Shown here piece by piece: positions 15,862 through 23,584 of a stretch of 64,000 nt of DNA. The notes under the pieces were generated by a model. That model saw only the letters and a program-made list of their open reading frames with translations, did no database searches and was not told the DNA's origin. Position numbers and translations under genes: made by a program. This DNA comes from Salinigranum halophilum (lineage in GTDB: Archaea; Halobacteriota; Halobacteria; Halobacteriales; Haloferacaceae): positions 1 to 64,000 of the forward strand of contig NZ_SSNL01000005.1 of NCBI RefSeq assembly GCF_007004735.1. The letters are read 5' to 3'. Positions within the stretch are counted from its first letter, which is position 1, and the number at the start of each line of letters is the position of its first letter.

Positions 15862-16515
15862 TCAGTAGCCGAGTTGCTCGCGGACGAGCACGACGCTCGT
15901 CCGCCCCTCAGTGGGTTCTTTGCGGTAGACGAGCTGCTTGGCGATGGCGCTCTCGACGCCGTACGCCTCCTGCGCGCGTTCGTTCTCGAGGGGGTACGCG
16001 ACGTTCTCGAGGCGGTCGAGGGCGGCGTCGAGGTCGGCGACGACCTTGTTGACGCCGCTGACGATGACGACGTTCCCCGCCGCGAAGGGGTACGCGCCGA
16101 TACGGCTCCCGGAGAGGTCCGCGGCGACGAGTTCGCCCGTGCGCGCGATGGCGTTGATGCCGCCGACGAAGTAGTCGGCCGTCTGGGCCTTCCTCCGGGC
16201 GGTGAATCGCTCCGCGTCGTCGTCGATAGCCCACACGTCGGCGTGGAGGTTCTCCCAGGAGTGGTCACCCTCGGTGAGGTACTCCATGAACCCGATCTCT
16301 TCGAGTGTCGTCGAGTGACCGTCCATCACGGTCGCGCCGTCGGGAATCGTCGACGTGACCGCTTCGAGCGCCTCCGCTCGCGTGTCGACGACGGTGACGT
16401 CGAAGCCGTTCGCTTCGAGGTTCTCGACGGCTTCGTCGAGTTCCTCGTCGCTCGGGAGACTGTCGAGTGCTTCGTCGATGCGGACGTCGTCGTAGTCGGA
16501 CTTCTGTTGAGACAT
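15862..16515 (-). CDS. LUD-domain protein (LutC/lactate-utilisation-like)
   Basis: A 217-residue protein with a LUD domain over most of its length (about residues 20-210). Typical segments are 'VMDGHSTTLEEIGF', 'ADYFVGGINAIARTGELVAAD', 'AGNVVIVSGVNKVVADLDAAL' and a C-terminal 'EGRTSVVLVREQLGY'. LUD proteins take part in lactate oxidation with iron-sulfur partners (LutB), but short standalone copies like this are common in archaea and their job is not settled. No lutA/lutB partner is adjacent. It is convergent with the dioxygenase gene. Confidence 0.82.
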   Translation of the reverse strand: MSQQKSDYDDVRIDEALDSLPSDEELDEAVENLEANGFDVTVVDTRAEALEAVTSTIPDGATVMDGHSTTLEEIGFMEYLTEGDHSWENLHADVWAIDDDAERFTARRKAQTADYFVGGINAIARTGELVAADLSGSRIGAYPFAAGNVVIVSGVNKVVADLDAALDRLENVAYPLENERAQEAYGVESAIAKQLVYRKEPTEGRTSVVLVREQLGY

Positions 16516-16644
16516 GGGGGAGTGCCGCAGTGGTGCGACGGTTCACCGTAGACACGCAGACCGCATAAGCGCTCGCGGACGCCGATGTCAGGGGGTTACG
16601 CCGGTGTTACTGGCGGAATCGAAGCGGCGATACCGAACACGGAA

Positions 16645-16697
16645 GGAGAGGTGAACCTCGGTCGTTCTGCTCGCGCCACTCTCTGGTTCACATCTCC
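16645..16697. repeat. 13-bp near-perfect inverted repeat
   Basis: Arms 16645-16657 and 16685-16697 match at 12 of 13 positions with a 27-nt spacer. A stem-loop RNA or a protein-binding site are both possible. It is not next to a start or stop codon. Confidence 0.5.
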
Positions 16698-16774
16698 TCG
16701 TCACACTCGCACGGACTCGCCGGTGTCACAGCGCGAGAGAACGTGCTGCTTGGGAGATGAGTCCGAGTGAAGTG

Positions 16775-16800
16775 GCGGGGGTATATTTGAACGACGTAGA
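16775..16800 (-). repeat. degenerate copy of the tRNA-Met 3' end (possible att remnant)
   Basis: The stretch GCGGGGGTATATTTGAAC resembles the end of the tRNA gene (GCGGGAGGTAGATTTGAAC on the plus strand at 16911-16929), with one missing base and one or two changes. It is in the same orientation and about 120 nt beyond the tRNA 3' end, where an integrated element would leave a duplicate. Confidence 0.4.
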
Positions 16801-16909
16801 CTCGGCGTTGCTCCGTCCTCTCGATCCAATCTGCCCCGGCGAGATTCCGACACTCACGGGGTCGTAGCGCGATGAAACACGCTACTCAGGAGGTGAGTGT
16901 CTCGAAAAT

Positions 16910-16983
16910 AGCGGGAGGTAGATTTGAACTACCGATCTCCGGGTTATGAGCCCGGCGGAATCTCCTGGCTATCCCATCCCGCT
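16910..16983 (-). tRNA. initiator tRNA-Met (CAU)
   Basis: On the minus strand a 74-nt cloverleaf begins AGCGGGATGGGATAGCC and ends CTACCTCCCGCT. The acceptor stem is AGCGGGA/TCCCGCT. The anticodon loop CTCATAA gives CAU, flanked by three G-C pairs (GGG/CCC), the hallmark of initiators together with the A1-U72 pair. There is no intron, whereas the elongator tRNA-Met of haloarchaea usually has one. The 3' CCA is not encoded. A T run (ATTTT, minus strand at about 16903-16908) follows at once and probably ends transcription. Confidence 0.95.
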
Positions 16984-17007
16984 ACTGAGTACGAATCGGC
17001 GGTTGCG

Positions 17008-17024
17008 GTTAAGGGTTATGATTC
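17008..17024 (-). promoter_or_regulatory. likely promoter of the initiator tRNA
   Basis: On the minus strand the AT-rich AATCATAACCCTTAACC lies about 25-41 nt upstream of the tRNA 5' end at 16983, where a TATA box is expected. Confidence 0.35.
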
Positions 17025-17055
17025 CAACGCCGTATGCTACTTTTCGCCGTGTGAC

Positions 17056-17499
17056 TCACCCACGCCCGACCTGCCACGTGACGAGGCTCTCGGCGACGTA
17101 GTTGACGAGCATCCCGGTGCCGATGCCGGCGACCTTCGAGACGACGAACCAGCCGTCGATACCCGCCACCGTCAGTTCGAGCGCCACCACACGGAAGAAG
17201 AACCCGAACGTCGCCAGTTGGACGAGGATACCACCGATGCGGACGAGGTTCGACCGCGCGAGTCGACGGAATGCCGCGCCGAGACCCGCGGCACCCTGCT
17301 CGGCGAACGTCCACTTGTCGTTGAGCAAGAACATGACGACGATGGCCACCTCGATACCGATGAACACCGCGAGTTCGGGGAAGACGCCGACCTCGCGGAG
17401 GACCGTGGCGGTCGTCACGTCGAACACCGCGCCGACGACGCCGACGGAGGCGAACTTGCCGAAGCGTCTGCCCGAGAGGAGCGAGTCGACGACGGACAT
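17056..17499 (-). CDS. GtrA-family membrane protein
   Basis: A 147-residue protein with four hydrophobic helices, the usual GtrA layout. It has 'FASVGVVGAVFD' near the start and 'FLLNDKWTFAEQ' in the middle. GtrA proteins are thought to move polyprenyl-linked sugars across the membrane or to help modify cell-surface glycans. The gene lies 4 nt after the glycosyltransferase gene on the same strand, which supports joint work on lipid-linked sugars. The ATG at 17499 gives a clean N-terminus. Confidence 0.85.
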   Translation of the reverse strand: MSVVDSLLSGRRFGKFASVGVVGAVFDVTTATVLREVGVFPELAVFIGIEVAIVVMFLLNDKWTFAEQGAAGLGAAFRRLARSNLVRIGGILVQLATFGFFFRVVALELTVAGIDGWFVVSKVAGIGTGMLVNYVAESLVTWQVGRG

Positions 17500-17503
17500 C
17501 GTT

Positions 17504-18298
17504 TCAGTCGTCCACCGCGTCGACACCGAGGCGCTCGACGAGCGACGGACCGGTGTCGCGAGAGCGCTCGAGGAGCGCGTGCAGGCGGTCGTGTCGGAGC
17601 GACCGGGCGCGGTGCCGCGAGCGGAGGAGCGCCACCCCCAGCCGGACGGTCGTGTCGACGGTCGACACCGTCGACTCGGGGTGGTCCTCCCACGTGACCG
17701 GTACCTCGGCGACGCGACAGTCGAGCGCCCCAGCGACGGCGATGAGTTCGATGTCCCAGGCGAAGCCGGGTTCGTAGAGGTGCTCGCGGACGGCCGCCCA
17801 CGACTCGACGGAGAGCGCCTTCGCGCCGCACTGGTAGTCGTACAGCGGGACGTCGAGGAACCGGCGGGCGAGCCACGCGAAGCCGTCGCCGAGCCGACGG
17901 CGTGCGAGCGTCTGGTGTGAGACGATGTCCGCGTCGGGGTGCCGACGCGAACCGACGGCGAGCCCCACACGCCCCTCCGTGACCGGCCGAACGACGTCGG
18001 CGAGCGACGCGGCGGGCGTCGACCCGTCCGCGTCGGCGAACGCGAGGACGTCGACGCGAGGCGCGAGTGACTCGAACCCCGCGGTGATGGCCGCGCCCTT
18101 CCCGCGGCGTTCGTCGCTCGTCGCGACGTCGACGGGGACCGAACACGCACGGAGCGCCGCGACCGTCTGGGGGCGAGGGTCGTCGAGTTCGACGCGGAGG
18201 GCGGCGGGGGAGAGCGTCTCCTGGAGGGCAGAGAGGTAGGTCGTCAGCCGCGTGGTGTCGGGACGGTAAGCGGGAACGACGACACCGACGTTACTCAT
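17504..18298 (-). CDS. family 2 glycosyltransferase (dolichyl-phosphate sugar synthase-like)
   Basis: A 264-residue GT-A glycosyltransferase. 'VGVVVPAYRPD' opens the nucleotide-sugar fold, 'ERRGKGAAITAGF' and 'LAFADADGSTP' (DxD-like metal site) follow, and 'DYQCGAKAL' plus 'FAWDIELIAVA' match polyprenyl-phosphate mannose/glucose synthases. It probably loads a sugar onto dolichyl phosphate at the inner face of the membrane for N-glycosylation or a similar pathway. There is no C-terminal membrane domain; the adjacent GtrA protein may supply one. A TATA-like GTTTTTTATC (minus strand, 18321-18330) precedes the start by 23-32 nt. Confidence 0.85.
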   Translation of the reverse strand: MSNVGVVVPAYRPDTTRLTTYLSALQETLSPAALRVELDDPRPQTVAALRACSVPVDVATSDERRGKGAAITAGFESLAPRVDVLAFADADGSTPAASLADVVRPVTEGRVGLAVGSRRHPDADIVSHQTLARRRLGDGFAWLARRFLDVPLYDYQCGAKALSVESWAAVREHLYEPGFAWDIELIAVAGALDCRVAEVPVTWEDHPESTVSTVDTTVRLGVALLRSRHRARSLRHDRLHALLERSRDTGPSLVERLGVDAVDD

Positions 18299-18320
18299 TG
18301 GGGATGGATTACGCAGCGTG

Positions 18321-18401
18321 GATAAAAAACCGACCGATACCCTCACACGGTCGTCTCGGTGTCGGTCTCGCGGACGGTGACGGAGACATAAGACGTATAA
18401 C
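18321..18401. promoter_or_regulatory. divergent promoters for the glycosyltransferase and DUF2298 genes
   Basis: GTTTTTTATC on the minus strand (18321-18330) serves the start at 18298. ACGTATAAC (18393-18401) is 25-33 nt before the ATG at 18426. Confidence 0.5.
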
Positions 18402-18425
18402 GAGTCGGGTGCGTCGGTCTCCTGT

Positions 18426-20828
18426 ATGGAGTACGCGCTGGTCCTCCGCTGGCTTCTCCTGTTCGCTCTCGTCGGCGCGGCCGGCGTCCCCATCGCCGCT
18501 CGCCTCTTCTCGGTTCCCGGGCGCGGCGCGGGGTTCGCACTCCCGGTGGCGCTCGTCGTGTTCACCCTGCCCGCGTACTGGGTCGGACATCGTTCGCTCA
18601 CCGCGGGGCTGGCCGTCGGCGTCGTCGTCCTCGTCGCCGCGGCGCTCGGGTCCGCCCTCGACCGAGACGCGCTTCGCGAGGGGAGCGTTCGGCTCGCACC
18701 GGATCTGACACTCGACCGGCGCGCGCTCGCCGAGTCGGCGGTCGTCTTTCTGCTCTCGTTCTCGCTTCTCGTCGCCGTCCGCGCCGTCGACCCCGCGGTG
18801 CACGCACTGGGCGGCGAGAAGTTCCTCGACTTCGGCCTCCTGAAGTCGCTCGCGCGGAGTACGGCGCTGCCGCCCGAGGACATGTGGTTCGCGGGCGAAC
18901 CGGTCCGGTACTACTACGGCGGACACCTCATCACCGCGCTGCTCGCCCGGCTCTCGGCGGTTCCCCCACGCTTCGCGTACAACCTCGGGCTGGCGAGCTT
19001 TTACGCGATGCTCGTCACCGCGGCGTACGACCTCGCCGCCGCCGTCGCCGCGGCACGGGGCGGTAACGGTGCCGACCGGCCGCGAGCGTCGTCCGCGCGC
19101 CTGGCGGGCGGCCTCGGCGCGTTCTTCGTCGGCGTCGCCGCCAACCTTCACACCGCCTCTGACGTGGTGCTGGGGGTACTGCCCGGTGGGCTTCGGACCG
19201 CCGTGGCGACGTGGATCGCCGAGGGGACCGACGCCGAGCCGAGCGAGGTGCTGGCGGACGCGTCGAGCTTCTTCTATTTCGACGCCTCGCGCGTCATCCC
19301 CGGAACGATCAACGAGTTCCCCCTCTTCGCGTGGCTCAACGGCGACCTCCACGCGCACATGATGGGTCTGCCCTTCCTCCTCCTGGCCGCCGGACTCGCG
19401 TTCGTCTACTACGAGACGGCCGCCGCGGAGCGTAGCCGGCGGCGACTCCTCGTGTTCGGGGCCGTTCCGGTCGTTGCCGGCCTGCAGTCGGTGGTCGACA
19501 CGTGGAGTTTCCCGAGCGTGTTCGGCGTCCTCTTTCTCGCCCTCGCGTTCGCGCCCGCCCACCCGCTGTCGCTCCTCTCGGAGCGTCTCGCCGGTTACAG
19601 CGGCGAGAACGAGGGGTCGCGGCTCGAAAGCGAGCTCACTCGACTCGGCGGGGCGCTCGGCGTGGCTGTCCTCGCCGGTGTCGTCGGCGTCGTCCTCTCC
19701 GCACCGTTCGTCACCCTCGCGGCCGGCGGCGGCAGCAGCCGCTCGCTCGAGATACTCGCGGCCGCCGAGCGGAGTTCGCTCTCGGGCCTCCTGTTGGTCC
19801 ACGGCGGGTTCGTCCTGGCGTTCGGGGCGTACCTGGTCGGGCGGGTCGGCCGTGCGGTCCCGGTCCTCGTCGGCATCGCGGCCGTGGCGCTCGTCGCGAA
19901 CACCATCGGGTTGCCCGTGTTGCTCCTGACGGTCCCCCTGCTCGTGCTCGGCTTCGTGGCGCTCCGGTTCGACCGTCCGGTCGGTTTCGAGACGGTGCTC
20001 GTCGTCGGCGGGGCCGGACTGGTGACGATGGTCGAACTGGTCTACCTCACCGAACAGGCGGGGCCCCTGCGGATGAACACGGTGTTCAAGTTCTACATCC
20101 AGACGTGGGCGCTGTGGGGCGTCGCCGCCGGTGCCGTCGTCGCCGGATTGCTCCGGGGGCGACCGAGCGGGACGGACACGATGACCGAGCCCACGGCAGG
20201 GCGCGAGACGGTGGCCACCGACGGGGGCGACGGGAGCGGCCTCGGCGCGCTGAGGCGCGTCCTCACTGTCGCGTTCGTCCTCGCCCTCGTCGTCTCGACG
20301 AGCACCTACGGGGTGTTCGCGCTCGGGAGCCACTTCGAGAACGCGCCCGAGGCGACGCTGGACGCGACGGCGTTCATCGAGGAACAACACCCCGAGGAAG
20401 CGCCCGCCATCCGGTGGCTCGACGACCGTGCGGGCCAGCCGACCCTCCTCTCGGCACCGGGGACGACGTGGCACTCCCGCGGCGGCACCGACGAACGCGA
20501 GCGGGGGATGTACGCGTGGACGTCGAACCCCGCGGCGAGCATGACGGGGATTCCGACGGTCGCGGGCTGGCAACACGAAGTCGGCTACCGTGGCCCGGAC
20601 GCGTACTACTCGCGCGTGCGCGACGTGGACACGATGTTCCTCGGGACGCCCGACGAACAGGCGCGGCTCCTCGGACAGTACGACGTGGAGTACATCTGGG
20701 TGGGGCCCTCCGAGCGACTCAGATACGACGACATCACCGTTACCGACCTCGACGCCGTCGAGGTCGCCTATCGGGAGGGCTCGGTGACGGTGTACCGGGT
20801 CGACAGCGAGGCGCTGTCGACCGCGTGA
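18426..20828 (+). CDS. large membrane protein with DUF2298 (chlor_Arch_YYY) domain
   Basis: An 800-residue polytopic membrane protein with a dozen or more hydrophobic segments and a soluble C-terminal part (about residues 640-800). The namesake YYY appears in 'PVRYYYGGHLITALLAR', and other family marks are 'NEFPLFAWLNGDLHAHMMGLPF' and 'MNTVFKFYIQTWALW'. This family, found in haloarchaea and Chloroflexi, resembles GT-C glycosyltransferases in its fold pattern but has no proven activity. It is divergent from the dolichyl-phosphate sugar synthase-like gene, so a role in surface glycan transfer is a reasonable inference. Confidence 0.85.
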   Translation: MEYALVLRWLLLFALVGAAGVPIAARLFSVPGRGAGFALPVALVVFTLPAYWVGHRSLTAGLAVGVVVLVAAALGSALDRDALREGSVRLAPDLTLDRRALAESAVVFLLSFSLLVAVRAVDPAVHALGGEKFLDFGLLKSLARSTALPPEDMWFAGEPVRYYYGGHLITALLARLSAVPPRFAYNLGLASFYAMLVTAAYDLAAAVAAARGGNGADRPRASSARLAGGLGAFFVGVAANLHTASDVVLGVLPGGLRTAVATWIAEGTDAEPSEVLADASSFFYFDASRVIPGTINEFPLFAWLNGDLHAHMMGLPFLLLAAGLAFVYYETAAAERSRRRLLVFGAVPVVAGLQSVVDTWSFPSVFGVLFLALAFAPAHPLSLLSERLAGYSGENEGSRLESELTRLGGALGVAVLAGVVGVVLSAPFVTLAAGGGSSRSLEILAAAERSSLSGLLLVHGGFVLAFGAYLVGRVGRAVPVLVGIAAVALVANTIGLPVLLLTVPLLVLGFVALRFDRPVGFETVLVVGGAGLVTMVELVYLTEQAGPLRMNTVFKFYIQTWALWGVAAGAVVAGLLRGRPSGTDTMTEPTAGRETVATDGGDGSGLGALRRVLTVAFVLALVVSTSTYGVFALGSHFENAPEATLDATAFIEEQHPEEAPAIRWLDDRAGQPTLLSAPGTTWHSRGGTDERERGMYAWTSNPAASMTGIPTVAGWQHEVGYRGPDAYYSRVRDVDTMFLGTPDEQARLLGQYDVEYIWVGPSERLRYDDITVTDLDAVEVAYREGSVTVYRVDSEALSTA

Positions 20829-20844
20829 CTGTCGCGGCGGAGAC

Positions 20845-21102
20845 TCAGACGCCGCGCTTCTGGACGACGGTCAGCGCCTCGGCGTCGACGGAGTCGACCT
20901 CGAGGAAGTGGGGGACGTACTCGCGCTTGTCGAACGTCTCGCGCTCGTCCTCGGTGCCGATGGTGCACCACAACTGGACCTCGTCGGGGCCGTGGAAGTC
21001 TCCCTGCCGGTCGATGGCGAAACAGACCTGCTCCTCGCCGTCCCACTCGATGATGGCGTCGCGCCGGATTCCAGGGTCGCCGCGGACGATGAGCTTCTTC
21101 AT
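20845..21102 (-). CDS. small conserved haloarchaeal protein (HAH_0734-like)
   Basis: An 85-residue acidic soluble protein starting 'MKKLIVRGDPGIRRDA' with a compact 'HGPDEVQLWCTIGTEDERE' block. It appears to match a small family widely kept in haloarchaea, of unknown function. There is no signal peptide, membrane helix or metal motif. It is convergent with the DUF2298 gene, ending 16 nt from it. Confidence 0.65.
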   Translation of the reverse strand: MKKLIVRGDPGIRRDAIIEWDGEEQVCFAIDRQGDFHGPDEVQLWCTIGTEDERETFDKREYVPHFLEVDSVDAEALTVVQKRGV

Positions 21103-21178
21103 ACTCCGGGGTTCCGGCGACGCGGGCTTAATCTCTTCGGGATTCGGTGACTCGGGGTCGTACCGACGACCCGACCGG

Positions 21179-21439
21179 CTACCGCAGCAGTTTCACCGTG
21201 ACCAGGACGGTCGGGACCACGATGGGAATCGTCAGGATGGCTCCCGTGATTACGACGAAAGGGGCGACGCCGCCGACGGGATACGCGAGCACGTCCACCG
21301 TCACCCAGTCGACGACGTTCACCATCGCGGCGTACGCGACGGCCGCGAGCAGGACGATTACGCTGAACGATCCGGCGACGACGCCGACGGCACGGCGGAC
21401 CGCTCCGCCGCCCGTCTCCGGCTGTGTTTCGACACTCAT
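21179..21439 (-). CDS. small two-helix membrane protein
   Basis: An 86-residue hypothetical protein. After a polar N-terminus of about 20 residues it has two long hydrophobic segments (about 18-42 and 55-83) joined by 'WVTVDVLAYPVGG'. No known motif was recognised. It lies 76 nt upstream of the HAH_0734-like gene on the same strand. Confidence 0.5.
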   Translation of the reverse strand: MSVETQPETGGGAVRRAVGVVAGSFSVIVLLAAVAYAAMVNVVDWVTVDVLAYPVGGVAPFVVITGAILTIPIVVPTVLVTVKLLR

Positions 21440-21686
21440 GATCTACTGAACCCGTACAGTAGTGCACTTCGACTGAACGATTAAATCAGTTCGTATTCGT
21501 CGTGGCGCTATCGAATCGCAGTCGGATGGACGCGGTAGAACGTGTTTATCCGCCAATACTGACTATATGAGGGCCTAATCGGCGAAAAGAGCGGGCACGA
21601 GGCTCGCCTTCAGAGACCGAGACGACTGCCAGACGCTCTGTTAGAGTTGTGCAATAAAATCACCATATTTTTCGACCGTCTCGTCG
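21440..21686. other. AT-richer intergenic stretch
   Basis: It contains TTAAATCAG near 21481 and AATAAAAT (21653-21660), a possible TATA box for the next reading frame. No gene was seen. Confidence 0.3.
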
Positions 21687-21977
21687 ATTACGAAGACACC
21701 CGTCGCCGTCATCGGCGCGTACGGGAGCGCCGGCGTGGTGGTGGCCGAGCGACTCGCCGACGAGCCGGACGTGGGGCTGACGCTGGTGGACGACGGCGAC
21801 CCCGCCGGGGGCTCTGTATCGTTACACCCCGACGCGGACGTGGTGGCGAAGACGATGCAGTTGGCCGTCGAGACGGAACCCGACGCCCGGGAGATTCCGA
21901 ACCGGGCGTATCACCCGACGACACCGGAGAGATTCGACGGGCTGCTCGGCGGTGCGGCGGCAACCGTCGGCGGGTGA
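21687..21977 (+). pseudogene. Rossmann-like short reading frame without a standard start codon
   Basis: In the frame ending at 21977 the peptide reads TKTPVAVIGAYGSAG followed by 'VVVAERLADEPDVGLTLVDDG', a beta-alpha-beta nucleotide-binding start, then about 55 acidic residues. It looks like real haloarchaeal coding sequence (G/C at third positions, acidic). No ATG, GTG or TTG precedes the glycine motif in frame. The only GTG codons (21735 onward) fall after it, giving 80 residues. Either an ATT at 21687 is used, or the gene has decayed or been cut short. The product is not recognised. Confidence 0.4.
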
Positions 21978-22044
21978 GCAGAGCGGTACGAGGCCGGTCG
22001 ATTCGCGGCGGCGCGGCCAGACGGCCGCGAGCCGAACCAAACGC

Positions 22045-22052
22045 GTTTTAAC
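22045..22052 (+). promoter_or_regulatory. TATA-like box of the ribosomal/translation operon
   Basis: GTTTTAAC lies 34-41 nt before the ATG at 22086, which predicts a leader of about 10 nt. Confidence 0.4.
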
Positions 22053-22085
22053 GGGCGACGTCAAAAACCCGTCAAGGTAGATATC

Positions 22086-22367
22086 ATGCAGATGCCTCGC
22101 CGATTCAATACGTACTGTCCGCACTGCAACGCGCACCACGAACACGAGGTCGAAAAGGTCCGCACCGGCCGCCAGACCGGCATGAAGTGGGACGCGCGCC
22201 GAACGCGTGCCGGCCGTTCCACCATCGGGAACGCCGGGAAGTTCTCGAAGGTGCCCGGTGGCGACAAGCCGACGAAGAAGACCCACCTGAAGTACCGCTG
22301 CTCGGACTGCGGCAAGGCCCACATGCGCGAGGGCTGGCGCGCCGGCCGACTGGAGTTCCAGGAGTAA
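22086..22367 (+). CDS. rpl44e: ribosomal protein L44e (eL42)
   Basis: A 93-residue large-subunit protein located near the E site of the archaeal ribosome. It starts '[21 protein letters not shown]' and ends with '[14 protein letters not shown]'; the two CxxC pairs form a zinc ribbon. 'KKTHLKYRC' is a family hallmark. The start at 22086 keeps the common haloarchaeal MQMP beginning; 22092 is the alternative. It opens the L44e-S27e-aIF2-alpha-Nop10 unit, and the next gene begins 2 nt after its stop. Confidence 0.96.
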   Translation: MQMPRRFNTYCPHCNAHHEHEVEKVRTGRQTGMKWDARRTRAGRSTIGNAGKFSKVPGGDKPTKKTHLKYRCSDCGKAHMREGWRAGRLEFQE

Positions 22368-22369
22368 TC

Positions 22370-22543
22370 ATGGCAGGTTCGTACTACCGCGTCAAGTGTA
22401 CCGACTGTGAGAACGAACAGGTCGTCTTCGGCAAGGCCTCGACGGTCGTCAACTGCGCCGTCTGTGGCACGACGCTGGCGACGCCGACGGGCGGCAAAGC
22501 ACAGATCGACCACGAGATCGTCGAGACCGTCGAGGCTCGTTGA
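22370..22543 (+). CDS. rps27e: ribosomal protein S27e (eS27)
   Basis: A 57-residue small-subunit protein with a zinc ribbon made of '[10 protein letters not shown]' and '[10 protein letters not shown]' (two CxxC pairs). The segment '[14 protein letters not shown]' is characteristic of S27e. It follows L44e by 2 nt and precedes aIF2-alpha by 11 nt, the usual archaeal gene order. Confidence 0.95.
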   Translation: MAGSYYRVKCTDCENEQVVFGKASTVVNCAVCGTTLATPTGGKAQIDHEIVETVEAR

Positions 22544-22554
22544 GAGGCCCAATC

Positions 22555-23355
22555 ATGAAGTACAGTGGCTGGCCCGACAAAGGCGAACTCGTGGTCGGCA
22601 AGGTCGACGACATCGCCGATTTCGGCGTCTTCGTCGATCTCGAAGAGTACGAGGACAAACGCGGCCTGGCGCACATCTCCGAGGTCGCCTCGGGCTGGAT
22701 CAAGAACGTCCGCGACCACGTCCGCGAGGGACAGACCGTCGTCGCGAAGGTGCTCGACGTCAACGAGTCCTCCCAGCAGATCGACCTCTCCATCAAGGAC
22801 GTCAACGAGCACCAGCGCAAGGAGAAAATCCAGGAGTGGAAGAACGAACAGAAGGCCGACAAGTGGATGTCGCTGGCCTTCGGCGAGGACGTCTCCGACG
22901 AGCAGTATTCGGCGGTGGCGAACGCCGTCCTCACCGAGTTCGAGAGCCTCTACGAGGGGTTCGAGCAGGCGGCGATCCACGGTGCCGCCGCGCTGGAAGA
23001 CGTCGACCTCGACGAGGACGAGGTCGAGGCCTTCGTCGAGACCGCCCGCGAGAACGTCTCCGTCCCGTACGTGAACGTGACGGGCTACGTCGACCTGCGC
23101 TGTCCGACCGGCGACGGCGTCGAACACATCCGGGAGGCGCTCAAGGCCGCCGGCGGCAACGGCGACGTCCCCGAGGGCGTCGAACTCGAAGTCACGTACG
23201 TCGGCTCCCCCGAGTACCGCATCAAGGTACGCGCGCCGGACTACAAGACGGCCGAGTCCGAACTCGAGACCGCCGCCGACCGAGCGCGGTCGGCAATCGA
23301 GACGCACGGTGGCACCGCGCAGTACCACCGTGAGCGGCACGAAGACGACGAGTAA
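22555..23355 (+). CDS. translation initiation factor aIF2 subunit alpha
   Basis: A 266-residue subunit of the heterotrimeric factor that brings initiator tRNA to the small ribosomal subunit. The N-terminal S1 domain spans about residues 8-82 ('[20 protein letters not shown]', '[20 protein letters not shown]', '[15 protein letters not shown]'), followed by a helical domain and a C-terminal alpha-beta domain. I chose the ATG at 22555 because family members begin MKYSGWP; an upstream in-frame start would only add five residues. Notably the initiator tRNA gene lies only 5 kb away. Confidence 0.95.
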   Translation: MKYSGWPDKGELVVGKVDDIADFGVFVDLEEYEDKRGLAHISEVASGWIKNVRDHVREGQTVVAKVLDVNESSQQIDLSIKDVNEHQRKEKIQEWKNEQKADKWMSLAFGEDVSDEQYSAVANAVLTEFESLYEGFEQAAIHGAAALEDVDLDEDEVEAFVETARENVSVPYVNVTGYVDLRCPTGDGVEHIREALKAAGGNGDVPEGVELEVTYVGSPEYRIKVRAPDYKTAESELETAADRARSAIETHGGTAQYHRERHEDDE

Positions 23356-23376
23356 GGCGGACGAGCAGAGGATGAG

Positions 23377-23583
23377 ATGAAGTCCGACATTCGGGTCTGT
23401 GCGGCCTGGCGCGACGAGCACGACCGGCCAGTGTACGCGCTCGCCGATACGTGTCCCCGCTGTGGCGCGGAGACCGAGAACAGCGCCCCTGCCCCGTTCG
23501 ACCCCACCGACACCTACGGCGAGTACCGACGGCGACTGAAACGAAAGCGCCGAGCCGAAGCGGACGCGGGCGACGGCGACTGA
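23377..23583 (+). CDS. nop10: H/ACA RNP protein Nop10
   Basis: A 68-residue core protein of the H/ACA complex that guides pseudouridine formation in rRNA. Archaeal Nop10 has a small zinc ribbon, seen here as CAAW near the start and 'DTCPRCGAE', followed by the basic 'DTYGEYRRRLKRKRR' helix that contacts Cbf5. It lies 21 nt after aIF2-alpha. The PAC2 gene, which often follows directly in haloarchaea, is separated here by an inserted kinase gene. Confidence 0.92.
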   Translation: MKSDIRVCAAWRDEHDRPVYALADTCPRCGAETENSAPAPFDPTDTYGEYRRRLKRKRRAEADAGDGD

Positions 23584-23584
23584 G

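Larger units (their letters stand above)
16516..16909. other. gene-free region downstream of the initiator tRNA
   Basis: This 394-nt gap holds no convincing gene. It has an inverted repeat (GGAGAGGTGAACC at 16645-16657 against GGTTCACATCTCC at 16685-16697, one mismatch), and at 16775-16792 a degenerate copy of the tRNA 3' end (see separate entry). A TATA-like CGCATAAGC (16562-16570, reverse reading GCTTATGCG) could be the LUD gene promoter with a leader of about 20 nt. Confidence 0.4.

Noticed and set aside
16585-16770. A 61-codon plus-strand frame near the tRNA
   Set aside because: It has no recognisable motif, lacks promoter spacing and has mixed composition. The region looks non-coding.
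18309-20576. A 755-codon minus-strand frame opposite the DUF2298 gene
   Set aside because: Composition is low complexity (Arg, Glu, Asp, Gly) with no family features, while the opposite strand has real membrane helices.
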